NCBI GenBank assembly: GCA_965214235.1
Contig: CBDCBH010000003.1
Span: forward strand, 1,488,001 to 1,552,000
DNA from: Ilyomonas sp965214235
GTDB lineage: Bacteria > Bacteroidota > Bacteroidia > Chitinophagales > Chitinophagaceae
Length of the DNA: 64,000 nt
Reading direction: 5' to 3'
Made by a program: the position numbers and the translations under genes. The notes under the pieces were generated by a model. The model did no database searches. It worked only from the letters and a program-made list of their open reading frames with translations, and was not told the origin of the DNA. Shown one piece after another: positions 55,383 to 63,928 of this stretch. How positions within the stretch are numbered: the first letter of the stretch is position 1; each line of letters begins with the position of its first letter.

Positions 55383-55580
55383 GCAGCCAACAAGTGCATT
55401 TGTAATAGCATGGCTTGAGGTTGTAAACTTCGGTAGCAAATCTTTATCAGCTTATATTCCAGTTTGACAATAACAATTTAGCTTTTGTTGCTATCTTCAA
55501 CTTTGGTTTTTCAATTAAGCATTTGTTCCGGCTGACAAGCCCCTATTGCTATGCCTTCACAAATGCTTCAACCTCGTGCG
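55383..55580 (+). repeat. attC-like spacer D
   Basis: It opens GCAGCCAACAAG (55383 onward). The left arm GCATTTGTAATAGCATGGCTTG pairs with the right arm CAAGCCCCTATTGCTATGCC plus TTCACAAATGC. It is closely related to spacer C over 55496-55572. A clear GTT core after the right arm is missing (CTTCAACCTCG), so it seems to be the end of the array. Confidence 0.65.
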
Positions 55581-55725
55581 TCACTGTCACGAACCGTCTG
55601 CGCAATTTTACAGTTTTTTGCTTAGTGGACTTTAACTAAGACAAAAGTTATTCTGTATCGACAACTCGACATACTTTTTTTGCGGTAAAATTCTAATAAC
55701 ATCAGTTCGAAGCGGGAAGATTTTC

Positions 55726-56619
55726 TTAAGCGCTAATTTCAAGCTTGTAGCCTTTGCCGCGTATAACAGCAATTTTGACGTTCGGATCAAATTCCAGTTT
55801 TTTTCTAAGTTTTGATATGAACATATCAAGACTGCGGCCTACTATAACACCATCATCTTCCCATATCTCTTTTTGTAGCCGGCTTCGCTCTATAACCTCG
55901 TTAGGAGACAACGCGAAAATGCGTAGTACACGCGTTTCAGTTTTGGTCAATTCTGTGGTATTTCCATTTATCATGAGCTTACGATTCTCCGGGTTGAACA
56001 ACATTGACCCCAAAGTGAATATACCACCAGTAGGCTGATCACCTGGTAAGGCTCTCCGCAGCTTGACAGATCTCAAAAAAATAAATCCAATAAATGCTAA
56101 CGATAACAGAGAACCCAAAAAATATTCATTCTTTACGGTAGCTAAACCCGTTGGTTTAAATTTAATATTGATCAGGTAACATCCTATGGGTTGCCTTCTT
56201 CCTATACAGGCTACAATATCATCTTTCTTATTTTTTGATATCGCATATCCATAGGCTACACTGGCATTGGCACAGTTCAGTACGTTAACAACGTAATCAC
56301 TTGCGAGCGGGTCTTTGGCTAACAAACGCTGAGTAGTTTTTACCAGAAAGTCGGGTTGAAAAGTAAAGGCATTCTCAAAACTGATCTGGTATTCATTGTC
56401 AGCGATCCTTTTTACCGGAAGTACCCGTGATGTACTATCGCCCGACTGAAGGAGTATTTCATGCCCGATTTGGCGAAGCAGAACTTCCCTCCTGGCAAAG
56501 TCAAAGTCATCATTGCCGGTGATGCTAAAAGCCACGCAAATGATAGAGATAAACAAGAGTAGTAACGATACGCCCATGTACTTCCGTCTGACGGGCAGAA
56601 GATTTCTTTTAACAAGCAT
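55726..56619 (-). CDS. Membrane-bound winged-helix transcriptional regulator
   Basis: A 297-aa protein. TM1 at about 15-34 (MGVSLLLLFISIICVAFSIT), a periplasm-side domain of about 125 residues, TM2 at about 163-182 (YFLGSLLSLAFIGFIFLR), then an OmpR/PhoB-type winged helix (195-297): GGIFTLGSMLFNPENRKLMI, LTKTETRVLRIFALSPNEVI and GRSLDMFISKLRKKLEFDP, VKIAVIRGKGYKL. The domain order is a sensor with a C-terminal DNA-binding domain, reversed from ToxR. It is divergent from the 56.7 kb gene, a likely target. Confidence 0.87.
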   Translation of the reverse strand: MLVKRNLLPVRRKYMGVSLLLLFISIICVAFSITGNDDFDFARREVLLRQIGHEILLQSGDSTSRVLPVKRIADNEYQISFENAFTFQPDFLVKTTQRLLAKDPLASDYVVNVLNCANASVAYGYAISKNKKDDIVACIGRRQPIGCYLINIKFKPTGLATVKNEYFLGSLLSLAFIGFIFLRSVKLRRALPGDQPTGGIFTLGSMLFNPENRKLMINGNTTELTKTETRVLRIFALSPNEVIERSRLQKEIWEDDGVIVGRSLDMFISKLRKKLEFDPNVKIAVIRGKGYKLEISA

Positions 56620-56722
56620 TATGTCAATATATTATTTACAAAGTTTACGCTCTTATTTACAATCCAAGTTCCTCAGGCTGAAATAAACCAAAGTATTTTT
56701 GTTGCACCAAGTTTAAAAGAAT

Positions 56723-57340
56723 ATGAAAAATAAAAGAAATGCCTTACCCGGATCTGATTTACCAGGAGATAGTTCTATGGCAATTAAACCTACAAAAAAT
56801 ATGAAAAAAGTTATATATGCGCTGATCTTACCGCTGGTTGTGGTAAGCGGACTCATATTTGCCAATCGCGAAATCAAAAATGAAACTTCTAAAAAATCAA
56901 CCCCAAAGCCACTCTCTGCGGCTGAAATGAAAGCCGCATTGAAAATATGGGAGCTTACCCCAAATGGTATTATGTACAAAGAATGGGAAGCGTCTCCCGC
57001 AGGTAAAAAAGTGTACGCGGCTGAAGCTAACATAAAGAAGCACATTGAAGATTATACCAATATGGAGGCTGTAGTAACCTCTCTTTCTCTTCCGCTAGGC
57101 TCACGATTAGGTTTCGGAGTAATGACCAGGATTAATGGTGATGATTATATTGTAAAATTCGAGCCGGAAAAGTCTCAACTTGAGCCATTGCATAGCCTGA
57201 AAGTAAACGACAAAATAATTATAAAAAGCCATGCCGTATCGCACGCGCCCAAGTATTCATATCCAATCGTATGGGGCGACTATGTAGAACGAGATAGTAA
57301 AGTAATTTTTAAACGTGTCCCTCGCAAAGGCGGTTGCTGA
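56723..57340 (+). CDS. Hypothetical protein with one membrane anchor
   Basis: 205 codons from the ATG 56723; the true start may be Met27 (MKKVIYALILPLVVVSGLIF), which begins a typical signal or anchor. The region after it (KPLSAAEMKAALKIWELTPN, SLPLGSRLGFGVMTRINGDD) looks like a small alpha/beta periplasmic domain. The anchor resembles the segment behind BlaR/M56-like domains in Bacteroidetes, but no peptidase is present. It is divergent from the membrane regulator and probably controlled by it. Confidence 0.65.
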   Translation: MKNKRNALPGSDLPGDSSMAIKPTKNMKKVIYALILPLVVVSGLIFANREIKNETSKKSTPKPLSAAEMKAALKIWELTPNGIMYKEWEASPAGKKVYAAEANIKKHIEDYTNMEAVVTSLSLPLGSRLGFGVMTRINGDDYIVKFEPEKSQLEPLHSLKVNDKIIIKSHAVSHAPKYSYPIVWGDYVERDSKVIFKRVPRKGGC

Positions 57341-57351
57341 GTAAAAAAATT

Positions 57352-57492
57352 ATGAAATACGAACACGTATATGCGTTGCTCTTGATGGTTGTTTATTTCG
57401 CTTCCTGTGGAGGACAAAACAAAACAGACCTTACAAAAGAAAAAATCAAGTCTGAAACAAAAGACGCATCCACTTCCAGATGGATGGTCTAA
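57352..57492 (+). pseudogene. Truncated lipoprotein start
   Basis: ATG 11 bp after the previous stop, signal YALLLMVVYFASC with a lipobox Cys at residue 19, then GGQNKTDLTKEKIKSETKDA and TAA at 57490-57492. Coding-like sequence runs into the dispersed repeat at 57515. It is the 5' remnant of a longer gene in the same operon. Confidence 0.6.
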
Positions 57493-57514
57493 CAGATTTA
57501 GACTCTTTTTTAGA

Positions 57515-57625
57515 TAATAGTATGGATATTCCGCGTCAAGTGATCACACGATTTCAGCGACATTTGACGAGAAAACCTCTATCATTCAATCGTTTTGTTG
57601 TTCAACGTTTGGCGAAATAAGGTGA
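57515..57625 (+). repeat. 105-bp dispersed repeat, copy 3
   Basis: It runs from GATATTCCGCGTCAAGTG to TTGGCGAAATAAGGTGAAC, opposite in orientation to copy 2 and about 80% identical. It truncates the lipoprotein gene. Confidence 0.65.
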
Positions 57626-57956
57626 ACAGGCCTCCCATTATCTCCACAATAAGTACCGAAATATCTATATAAAACTATCCTGTCCGCCATTGACTTATTT
57701 CTTTTCGTGCCCTTGCTATTTCGTCAAGTTGCTTTTTATTAAAGGTTCCTGCGTTCATTACAAAACTAAGCATGTCTGAGGGTGTTTCAGGCTGCTTTTA
57801 TTACCCTAGTGTTCACTCTTCGCATCCCTAAGAAGTTGAACCATGTGCCTGGTACCGGCTTTACCGTGCTGCTCCTGCGCTTTTTCATCTGCCTGGCTTT
57901 GCAGAGAAGAAAACACTCACTAAATTCTCCGCCTTATTTCGGTGCGTGAGGACACC
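57626..57956 (-). other. Relic-rich stretch before IS4
   Basis: On the minus strand a 32-codon ORF (57773-57675) reads MNAGTFNKKQLDEIARARKE then ISQWRTG. Upstream of it a second frame reads SLQSQADEKAQEQHGKAGTR before a TGA. Both look like fragments of one helical protein cut by IS4. The family is not recognised. Confidence 0.35.
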
Positions 57957-59229
57957 ATACGTGTCGGGAAGAAAAGTTAAAGGGGTGCAAGGTCAATGAA
58001 ATAAGTGAGAACTTACGGATTATGCGAGTAAGTGAGATACTGGCGCTTTTACCTGATAGCCTCCTGGATGAACTGGCGGTTGAGACAAAGGTGAACCGTT
58101 ACAGCAAGAAGTTACAGGAACAACTGATGTTTAAGCTGTTGCTCTACTCGATTCTTTCCTACAAAGACAATAGCCTGCGCATGATGCAATGCGCTTATGA
58201 GTCGATAGCTTTTAAACTGCTCAACAAAGATGTTTCCAAAGCAAATGCCCATCATAGCTCCCTTGGTGAGCGGCTGAACGCAATGGATGCCGCTTATTTT
58301 GAAAAGCTGTACCAGTCTTGTCTTGCCATTTACAAAGACAAAGCAGGTGCCCTGCTACCATCACCCCAAAGGGTAACCCGCTTTGATTCCACAATTATAT
58401 CCTTGTCAGCCGCTCTGCTCAAGACAGGTTATCATCTGAAAGGTGGCGATGCTGACCACCTCAGACAGGTGAAGTTTACGGTCGGTCTGGATGATTTGCC
58501 CCGGTCAGTCCGCCTGTTCACCGGGCAGGCATACAGCAGCGAGAACACAGCTTTGCGGGAAGTAATCCTGGACTCACTGCGGCAGGAAAAGAAAGGGTCT
58601 GATCGTATCCTTGTCTTTGACAGGGGAATTACCAGCCGCGCCACTTACGATGAATTAACAGACAGCGGAAGTGCCCGCTTTATCAGCCGCTTAGGTAAGC
58701 AGAATAAGCAGGAGGAGTATAAGCCGAATGCACTTACAGAGCCACTGCATTCGTCCACCCTCACGATACTCTCTGACAGTTGGGCGTATCTGTTTGCCAT
58801 GGGTGGCAGGCGCACGAAGCATCCTGTTCGGCTTATCCGGGCTGTCAGCAAAAAGGAGGGCAGGGAACTGCTTTTCGTCACTAACATAGCCGATCTGCCG
58901 GCTGAGGTGATTACCGAACTTTATAAAAGAAGATGGGACATTGAAGTGTTCTTTAAGTTCCTGAAAGGAGAACTGAACTTCTCACATCTGGTAAGCAGAA
59001 GTGAAAACGGCATCAAAGTGATGCTCTATGCCACGATGATAGCTTCTGTGCTGCTGCTGGTGTATAAAAAGACCAACCAACTCAGTGGTTATAAGATTAT
59101 GAAGCATCGGTTCCTCAATTAACTTGAAACAGCATTGGTAAAAGAACTGGTTATGCTTTGCGGCGGCAACGCTGATTTAATTGATGCCTTGCTCAAACCT
59201 CCCCTTTAACTTTTCTTCCCGACACCTAT
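57957..59229 (+). mobile_element. IS4-family insertion sequence, 1273 bp, 12-bp target repeat
   Basis: The terminal repeats begin ATACGTGTCGGGAAGAAAAG (57957) and, on the complement from 59229, ATAGGTGTCGGGAAGAAAAG, continuing TTAAAGGGG. The flanks CGTGAGGACACC (57945-57956) and GGTGCGGACACC (59230-59241) match at 10 of 12 positions, a slightly eroded duplication of the length expected for IS4. Confidence 0.88.
58022..59218 (+). pseudogene. IS4-family transposase with premature TAA
   Basis: 366 codons to TAA 59120-59122, then the same frame continues LETALVKELVMLCGGNADLI and DALLKPPL to TAA just before the right terminal repeat. The DDE site is present: TRFDSTIISLSAAL, LVFDRGITSRATYD and the YREK-like YKRRWDIEVFFKFLK with Glu. 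The nonsense codon removes about 32 residues behind the catalytic core. Activity may be lost or only reduced. Confidence 0.85.
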
Positions 59230-59340
59230 GGTGCGGACACCAACTGGTAGAGAGAATCAATGAGTAAAAGCTATTTATTTTTTGGCAGGGTTTTTATTTA
59301 TAAGTTATCACATAAATTTTTAACAATAAATTTTAGTAAC

Positions 59341-59496
59341 ATGACAAACCTTTTATGGACCATCGCAGTAATCTGTGTCATAATTTGGGCTATCTCTTTT
59401 TTAGGAGGATTCTTTACCGGTGGAATAATTCATATCTTATTGGTAATAGCTGTTATAGCTATAATTTATAACCTGGTGACCGGGCGCAGGGTGTAA
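59341..59496 (+). CDS. lmo0937-family small membrane protein
   Basis: The ATG at 59341 gives 51 aa; the longer frame from 59260 is mostly upstream AT-rich DNA. NLLWTIAVICVIIWAISFLG and IIHILLVIAVIAIIYNLVTG are two membrane helices, and the end is RRV, matching lmo0937-type peptides, often stress-induced. The function is unknown. A good terminator follows at 59.54 kb. Confidence 0.85.
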   Translation: MTNLLWTIAVICVIIWAISFLGGFFTGGIIHILLVIAVIAIIYNLVTGRRV

Positions 59497-59541
59497 GGCC
59501 AAAAATCTGCGGGCTATCCGTAACAATTTCAAATAATAAAA

Positions 59542-59579
59542 AAATGCCGTCCTCAGTTTGAACAATGATGACGGCATTT
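59542..59579 (+). terminator. Rho-independent terminator
   Basis: AAATGCCGTC (59542-59551) and GACGGCATTT (59570-59579) pair perfectly, followed by T-rich DNA. It ends the lmo0937-type transcript. Confidence 0.8.
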
Positions 59580-59930
59580 TTATCTTCCGGCCAATGTCCT
59601 CACCGAACGGGATAATAAAGTTCCAATTAAAGCAAAAAAAGCTTGCTGAATTCTCCAAAAGGCTTAGGTTGCTGTCGACAACGACCATTAGAGGAATAAG
59701 ACTTCGCCAGTTAATTCTTTGTCCATTCCATAAGTCTATACTATTAATAAAATAACTGTGGATATCACATCAACATTAAACCTGAAATTAGCACCGGGCG
59801 GCGGCGCAGCGATAAGTATTTTACCTGCCCGCTAATAACGGGGGTAAAGAATAAAACTGCATGGGATGAACGAAAAGAAAGACTATACAGACAAAGAAGT
59901 TTTTATTCAATTACAAACAAACTACAAAAT

Positions 59931-61043
59931 ATGATTAACCGAAATACAAAGCTTTTATTTTTCTTCCTTCAAAGGGGAATTTTCCTCTTGTTAGTTATTC
60001 TTATGTCTAACGGCATCTTTGCACAGCCACCCATCCGTGTTGTCGTGGCGGGTTTAACTCACAACCATATTCATGGTATTTTAAACCAGTATAATAAAGG
60101 CGTAGTAGATATAGTAGGTATCGCTGAGCCAGATAAGGAATTACAAAAAAAGTATAGCAAACTTTATAACATTCCAGACTCTTTATTTTTTACAGACCTC
60201 AAAACACTGGTGCTGCAAAAAAAACCTGATGCTGTGTTGGGTTATAATGCGGTAGCACAACATGTGGACATTGTTGAGATATGCGCTCCTTTGGCGATTC
60301 CCGTGATGGTGGAAAAGCCTTTGGCAGCAACCTTGGTGCAGGCGGAGCGGATTGAATTATTAGCTAACAAATATCAAATAAAAGTATTAACCAATTATGA
60401 AACCACCTGGTATGGTTCCTACTTGGATGTTTACAACACAGTAAGCAAAGACAGTATCGGGCCAATTAACAAAATGGTTGTCCATGATGGTCACCAGGGA
60501 CCGAAGGAAATCGGTTGTACTCCGGAATTTTTGAACTGGTTAACCGATCCGGTTTTAAATGGAGCCGGTGCACTGAATGATTTTGGCTGTTACGGTGCAG
60601 ATGTAATGACTTGGTTCATGAAGGGTATCAAGCCAATTGCTGTAACTGCCATCACCAGACATTATAAACCTGATGTTTATCCTAAAGTTGAGGATGATGC
60701 TACCGTTATTTTGGAATACCCAAATGCAACTGGGCTGATTGAAGCTTCGTGGAACTGGCCTTTTTCTATAAAAGATCTGGAAGTGTTTGGAGAAACAGGT
60801 TATCTGCATGCATTAGATGGACAGAATATTATGAGCCGTATGCGCGAAAATAGTAAACGCGAAAAAGTAGCCGAACCGTTGACTGCACCTATCAATGATC
60901 CGATGAACTATTTAACGGCAGTGCTTCATCATAAAATACTCGGAACCGATGATCAGTCGTCTTTGAAATACAATATGATTGTAATGGAAATATTAGATGC
61001 CGCAAAGCGGTCGGCGGCTACGGGTAGAAGAGTTGTGTTGTAA
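59931..61043 (+). CDS. Exported Gfo/Idh/MocA-family oxidoreductase
   Basis: A 370-aa protein. The N-terminus is a signal peptide (GIFLLLVILMSNGIFAQ), unusual for cytosolic dehydrogenases but common in Bacteroidetes periplasmic members. The Rossmann domain begins IRVVVAGLTHNHIHGILNQY, then VVDIVGIAEPDKELQKKYSK and PVMVEKPLAATLVQAERIEL (EKP motif, about 135). The C-terminal GFO domain follows (GGALNDFGCYGADVMTWF-like block near 222). It probably acts on a sugar or inositol with NAD(P); the substrate is unknown. No neighbouring pathway genes. Confidence 0.88.
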   Translation: MINRNTKLLFFFLQRGIFLLLVILMSNGIFAQPPIRVVVAGLTHNHIHGILNQYNKGVVDIVGIAEPDKELQKKYSKLYNIPDSLFFTDLKTLVLQKKPDAVLGYNAVAQHVDIVEICAPLAIPVMVEKPLAATLVQAERIELLANKYQIKVLTNYETTWYGSYLDVYNTVSKDSIGPINKMVVHDGHQGPKEIGCTPEFLNWLTDPVLNGAGALNDFGCYGADVMTWFMKGIKPIAVTAITRHYKPDVYPKVEDDATVILEYPNATGLIEASWNWPFSIKDLEVFGETGYLHALDGQNIMSRMRENSKREKVAEPLTAPINDPMNYLTAVLHHKILGTDDQSSLKYNMIVMEILDAAKRSAATGRRVVL

Positions 61044-61630
61044 ATGGCTGTTGTCAGACTTAAGGGTGATGAATCACCCTTGCCTTCTCCGCTTTATAGA
61101 TACGCATGTAAAAACGGTTTGCAGCAAAACTTGCATTACCGGTTTTGTCTGCCCGTTATTTTTTTCCGTTCCTGACTACCTTTATAGGCGGCAAGAGCAA
61201 TACTTTACTTTGTCTTGCTTCACAACTTACAAAGTTATTTTGCCTCGCTAGTTTTTTCTCTTTTACATTCATCATAAATTGGATAACACTATCTCATAGT
61301 TAAAGAGGAATAATATCTGCAATTTTTTTTAAATCCTCAACAAAATGGTTCGACATTTGTTCCGCAGGGACTACAAACAACATTGATAATCATAATGTTG
61401 TAAAGATTACACACTTTTATACTCAAATTATTGAAGTGTATAGATAAGAATTAGAAAGCCTGGTATATATTATCAGGCTTTATTATTTCCTATTGTGATT
61501 TTCATATCCTTTTTGTTCCAAACCCTTACTGCAATCATTCAACAACCCAACTTAATTTAAGGCAACTACATATCAGTTGCAACAAGGGGTGAAAATAAGT
61601 GTACAGTTGTATATTGCAATTATGACACCT
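61044..61630. other. Intergenic with one terminator, no gene seen
   Basis: The stretch is AT-rich. A clear hairpin lies at 61455-61481. I see no gene or repeat family here otherwise. Confidence 0.4.
61455..61487 (+). terminator. Rho-independent terminator
   Basis: AAAGCCTG (61455-61462) and CAGGCTTT (61474-61481) form a perfect stem followed by ATTATTT. The gene it serves is unclear, since the oxidoreductase ends 400 bp earlier; a small RNA or lost gene is possible. Confidence 0.7.
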
Positions 61631-61739
61631 GACAATGAATTTGAAATGTCCATATAAAAATACGGTTACAATTAAAACGCGAGCGACGTTGACTACTTTA
61701 TTTATGTCAGTTTATTTTACCAACGTTTGAAAGAAACTT
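61631..61739 (+). promoter_or_regulatory. Conserved upstream region of the 71-aa gene, copy 2
   Basis: It matches the region upstream of the 16.3 kb copy at about 85%, with AAATGTCCATATAAAAATAC, GTTACAATTAAA, GCGAGCGA and the pre-start TTTGAAAGAAACTT, which includes the Shine-Dalgarno-like GAAAG. Confidence 0.6.
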
Positions 61740-61955
61740 ATGAAACCCATCTATGCGCCTTTCAGTGTTACTGTTAACAGTTTAGAAGGACCGGTTGGAC
61801 AGATAAATTACTCTGTAAACCTGTCTAATATTTTGTATATTATCGGGCTAACAGATACCTGCACACTTGTGTTCCCTGGTAATTCCCAACTAACCGTCAA
61901 CGGAATCTTTGATAAAGTTATCGCCTTAATTGCAAATGCAATAGGTGTGGCTTAA
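61740..61955 (+). CDS. 71-aa small protein, copy 2 of a duplicated gene
   Basis: Same length and start (MKPIY) as the gene at 16330-16545, about 80% identical: the core EGPVGQINYSVN and NILYIIGLTDTCTLVFPGN are unchanged and the C-terminal 12 residues vary most. A terminator follows 30 bp later, so the unit is a complete small transcript. A faint similarity to the N-terminal half of LytTR domains is noted but not trusted. The function is unknown. Confidence 0.7.
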   Translation: MKPIYAPFSVTVNSLEGPVGQINYSVNLSNILYIIGLTDTCTLVFPGNSQLTVNGIFDKVIALIANAIGVA

Positions 61956-61985
61956 TTGGTAGTGGTTAAATAAAACATATTAAAA

Positions 61986-62016
61986 AGTCGCTATTTCGTC
62001 CAGCGGCTACTTTTTT
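61986..62016 (+). terminator. Rho-independent terminator of the 71-aa gene
   Basis: AGTCGCT and AGCGGCT pair (one G-T) around ATTTCGTCC, followed by ACTTTTTTC. Stem-loop sequence is like that at 12.37 kb. Confidence 0.75.
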
Positions 62017-62278
62017 CAATTTTTATAACCACTGGTAAAAATAACCTGCTTTGTAGGGTGTTTTCTTTTTTAATGATTTTCTAATCCTTTTTTAATTTCG
62101 CCAGTGAGTATGTAACCCTGATAAAAACATAGTATTGTTGTATAAATTCTTTGTTTCATGATAATATAGTGAACCAAGATATGGGTGTTTTTGATTGCTT
62201 TCATTGAAGTGCTTTTATGGATTTAGAAATGGCGGTTCTTTTCCGAGCTGCCTTTTTTATTTATATTTATCTCATAAA

Positions 62279-62659
62279 ATGAAACGTTCAGTCTTTCTTC
62301 TTGTAACTGCACTTGCATCTTTTGCATTTGGTGCAATGATGTTTTTTATTCCAAACTTTACAACAAATTTTTTAGGCATTACAACAACACTCCAAACAGT
62401 TTCTGTTTTGAGAGGCATGGGCGGGCTAATTATTGGCAGCGGTGCTATAAACTACTTCTTGCGCAATCAAAACGGTACCGAAGTTCTTAAAGGACTTTTA
62501 CTAACCAATATGATTACTCATTTGCTGGGTTTGTCCGCAGACATATGGGGAGTTGCTGATGGTGTATTAACAATTAGTAAAATGGCACCTGTTGAAATCA
62601 CACATTTGTTTGTAGGTATTGGTTCTTTACTTTATTATCTAAAGTTAGAAGGAGATTGA
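62279..62659 (+). CDS. Small four-helix membrane protein
   Basis: I choose the ATG at 62279 (126 aa), because the upstream in-frame part lacks protein character. Helices at about 5-24 (FLLVTALASFAFGAMMFF), 40-60, 76-95 and 105-122. MGGLIIGSGAINYFLRNQ and THLLGLSADIWGVADG are conserved-looking loops. The family is not certain (DUF4345-like is possible). Confidence 0.65.
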   Translation: MKRSVFLLVTALASFAFGAMMFFIPNFTTNFLGITTTLQTVSVLRGMGGLIIGSGAINYFLRNQNGTEVLKGLLLTNMITHLLGLSADIWGVADGVLTISKMAPVEITHLFVGIGSLLYYLKLEGD

Positions 62660-62996
62660 AATATTTTTTCATGTCATGGTAGGGGTAAACTGACTACTTT
62701 TATTTATGACATTATCAAAAATAATAAAGGCAGATACTTCAAACTGCGCCACTACCCAGATTAAAATAAAAAAGGGTGGTATAGAAATACCAGCCCCGGA
62801 ATCCAATATGACTTTACATTTGGCAAAGCAGATGCCGCTATAAATATCATTTATTATCAACTCCTTAAACCGAAAAATGAAAACAATGTGAGACCAAAGG
62901 GAGAAATTAGCTCTCTTTACAAGAAACAAAAAAGTCGCTGTATGAACCAGTGGCTTTTTTAATTCATTCATGCATTTCTGCGTTATTAGTCTATAT
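62660..62996. other. Intergenic with a weak terminator, no gene
   Basis: AGTCGCTG and CAGTGGCT (with G-T pairs) at 62933-62955 are followed by TTTTTT, a third relative of the AGTCGCT-type terminators. The rest holds no gene that I can support. Confidence 0.45.
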
Positions 62997-63928
62997 AACT
63001 CAAGTTGTTAGATAATCAGCAAAGTTTATTGAGAGTAAAGGCAAAGAGAAAGAGGATAAGTTTGAGAAGAAAGCCTTTGAAGGTAACGGCATGGATGGTT
63101 CTGAGAAATAAAGTTTTGATTTCGCTGAAGGTGGTTTCAATACCCTTTCGCATTTGTTCTTTTAAAAACGTTATCCAGGGTTCATCCTTTCGTTTCGCAT
63201 TGCTTCTGCGTGCAATCATCAGTTCTATTCCCTCCACCTCTTTCATATCATCTTCTATCTTGTAATCGGTGTAAGCGGCATCACCATAAATCCTGCTTTC
63301 TGCCGCCACTGACAATGGCAGTTTTTTGAGCGTCTGCACATCACTTTCACAGCCTGGCACAAAACAAAACTCTACCGGAATGCCTTGTGCTGTAACAAGT
63401 ACCTGAACCTTTACGCCGTAAAAGTATCGTCTCATGCTTGCCTGTTTTCCGCGCCATTGTTCTCCTTTTATGATTTTAGAGCGGCTGATGCGGATGTTAT
63501 CACACACTGCCACCGCAAAGGAATCAATGATGTATTCTGATGCGCCCGCTGCCGTCTTCAACAGATGACCCACCTGACAAAATAAACTGAAAAGTAACTC
63601 CGATACCTGATGCAGACGCCGGTTGAACCGGCTCTTATCAAGCATAGCGGGAACGAGCTTTGTCATCTTCATAAACTGCCGGGCATTGTCGTGATGACCG
63701 CCAAAGTAAAGCGCCGATACTAGTGCTGTTGTTATCACTTCGCTGTCACTTACTTTTCTTCTGCCGTCCTCCTGATGACCAATTCCTTTCAATAAATCAT
63801 CTACAATACAATAAAGAGCTATAATTTTATCCTCGCAGAGCATCGGTGTGTAATTTTAAGTGTGGTAACTCAAAATTATTATTTATCCCTTGCTCTGCTC
63901 CTTTTGCTGATAATTAACAACTTGGGTT
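62997..63928 (-). mobile_element. IS982-family insertion sequence (second type), 932 bp
   Basis: The ends AACTCAAGTTGTTAGATAAT (62997) and, on the complement from 63928, AACCCAAGTTGTTAATTATC are imperfect inverted repeats continuing CAGCAAA. They enclose one transposase gene. No convincing target duplication was found. Confidence 0.85.
63016..63843 (-). CDS. IS982-family transposase (second type)
   Basis: A 275-aa DDE transposase: Asp in YIIDSFAVAVCDN (about 108), Asp in RIYGDAAYTDYK (about 188), Glu in GIETTFSEIKTLF (about 243). It is intact and shorter than the copy at 24.4 kb, with only motif-level similarity, so the genome holds two separate IS982 lineages. Confidence 0.9.
   Translation of the reverse strand: MLCEDKIIALYCIVDDLLKGIGHQEDGRRKVSDSEVITTALVSALYFGGHHDNARQFMKMTKLVPAMLDKSRFNRRLHQVSELLFSLFCQVGHLLKTAAGASEYIIDSFAVAVCDNIRISRSKIIKGEQWRGKQASMRRYFYGVKVQVLVTAQGIPVEFCFVPGCESDVQTLKKLPLSVAAESRIYGDAAYTDYKIEDDMKEVEGIELMIARRSNAKRKDEPWITFLKEQMRKGIETTFSEIKTLFLRTIHAVTFKGFLLKLILFLFAFTLNKLC

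Noticed and set aside
51511..55580. CRISPR-like array
   Set aside because: Spacers are long, imperfect and palindromic, and the units between them are protein-coding; there are no short identical repeats at constant spacing and no cas genes.
62669..62971. 100-codon minus-strand ORF
   Set aside because: It covers a terminator and AT-rich intergenic DNA and has no recognisable protein pattern or promoter.
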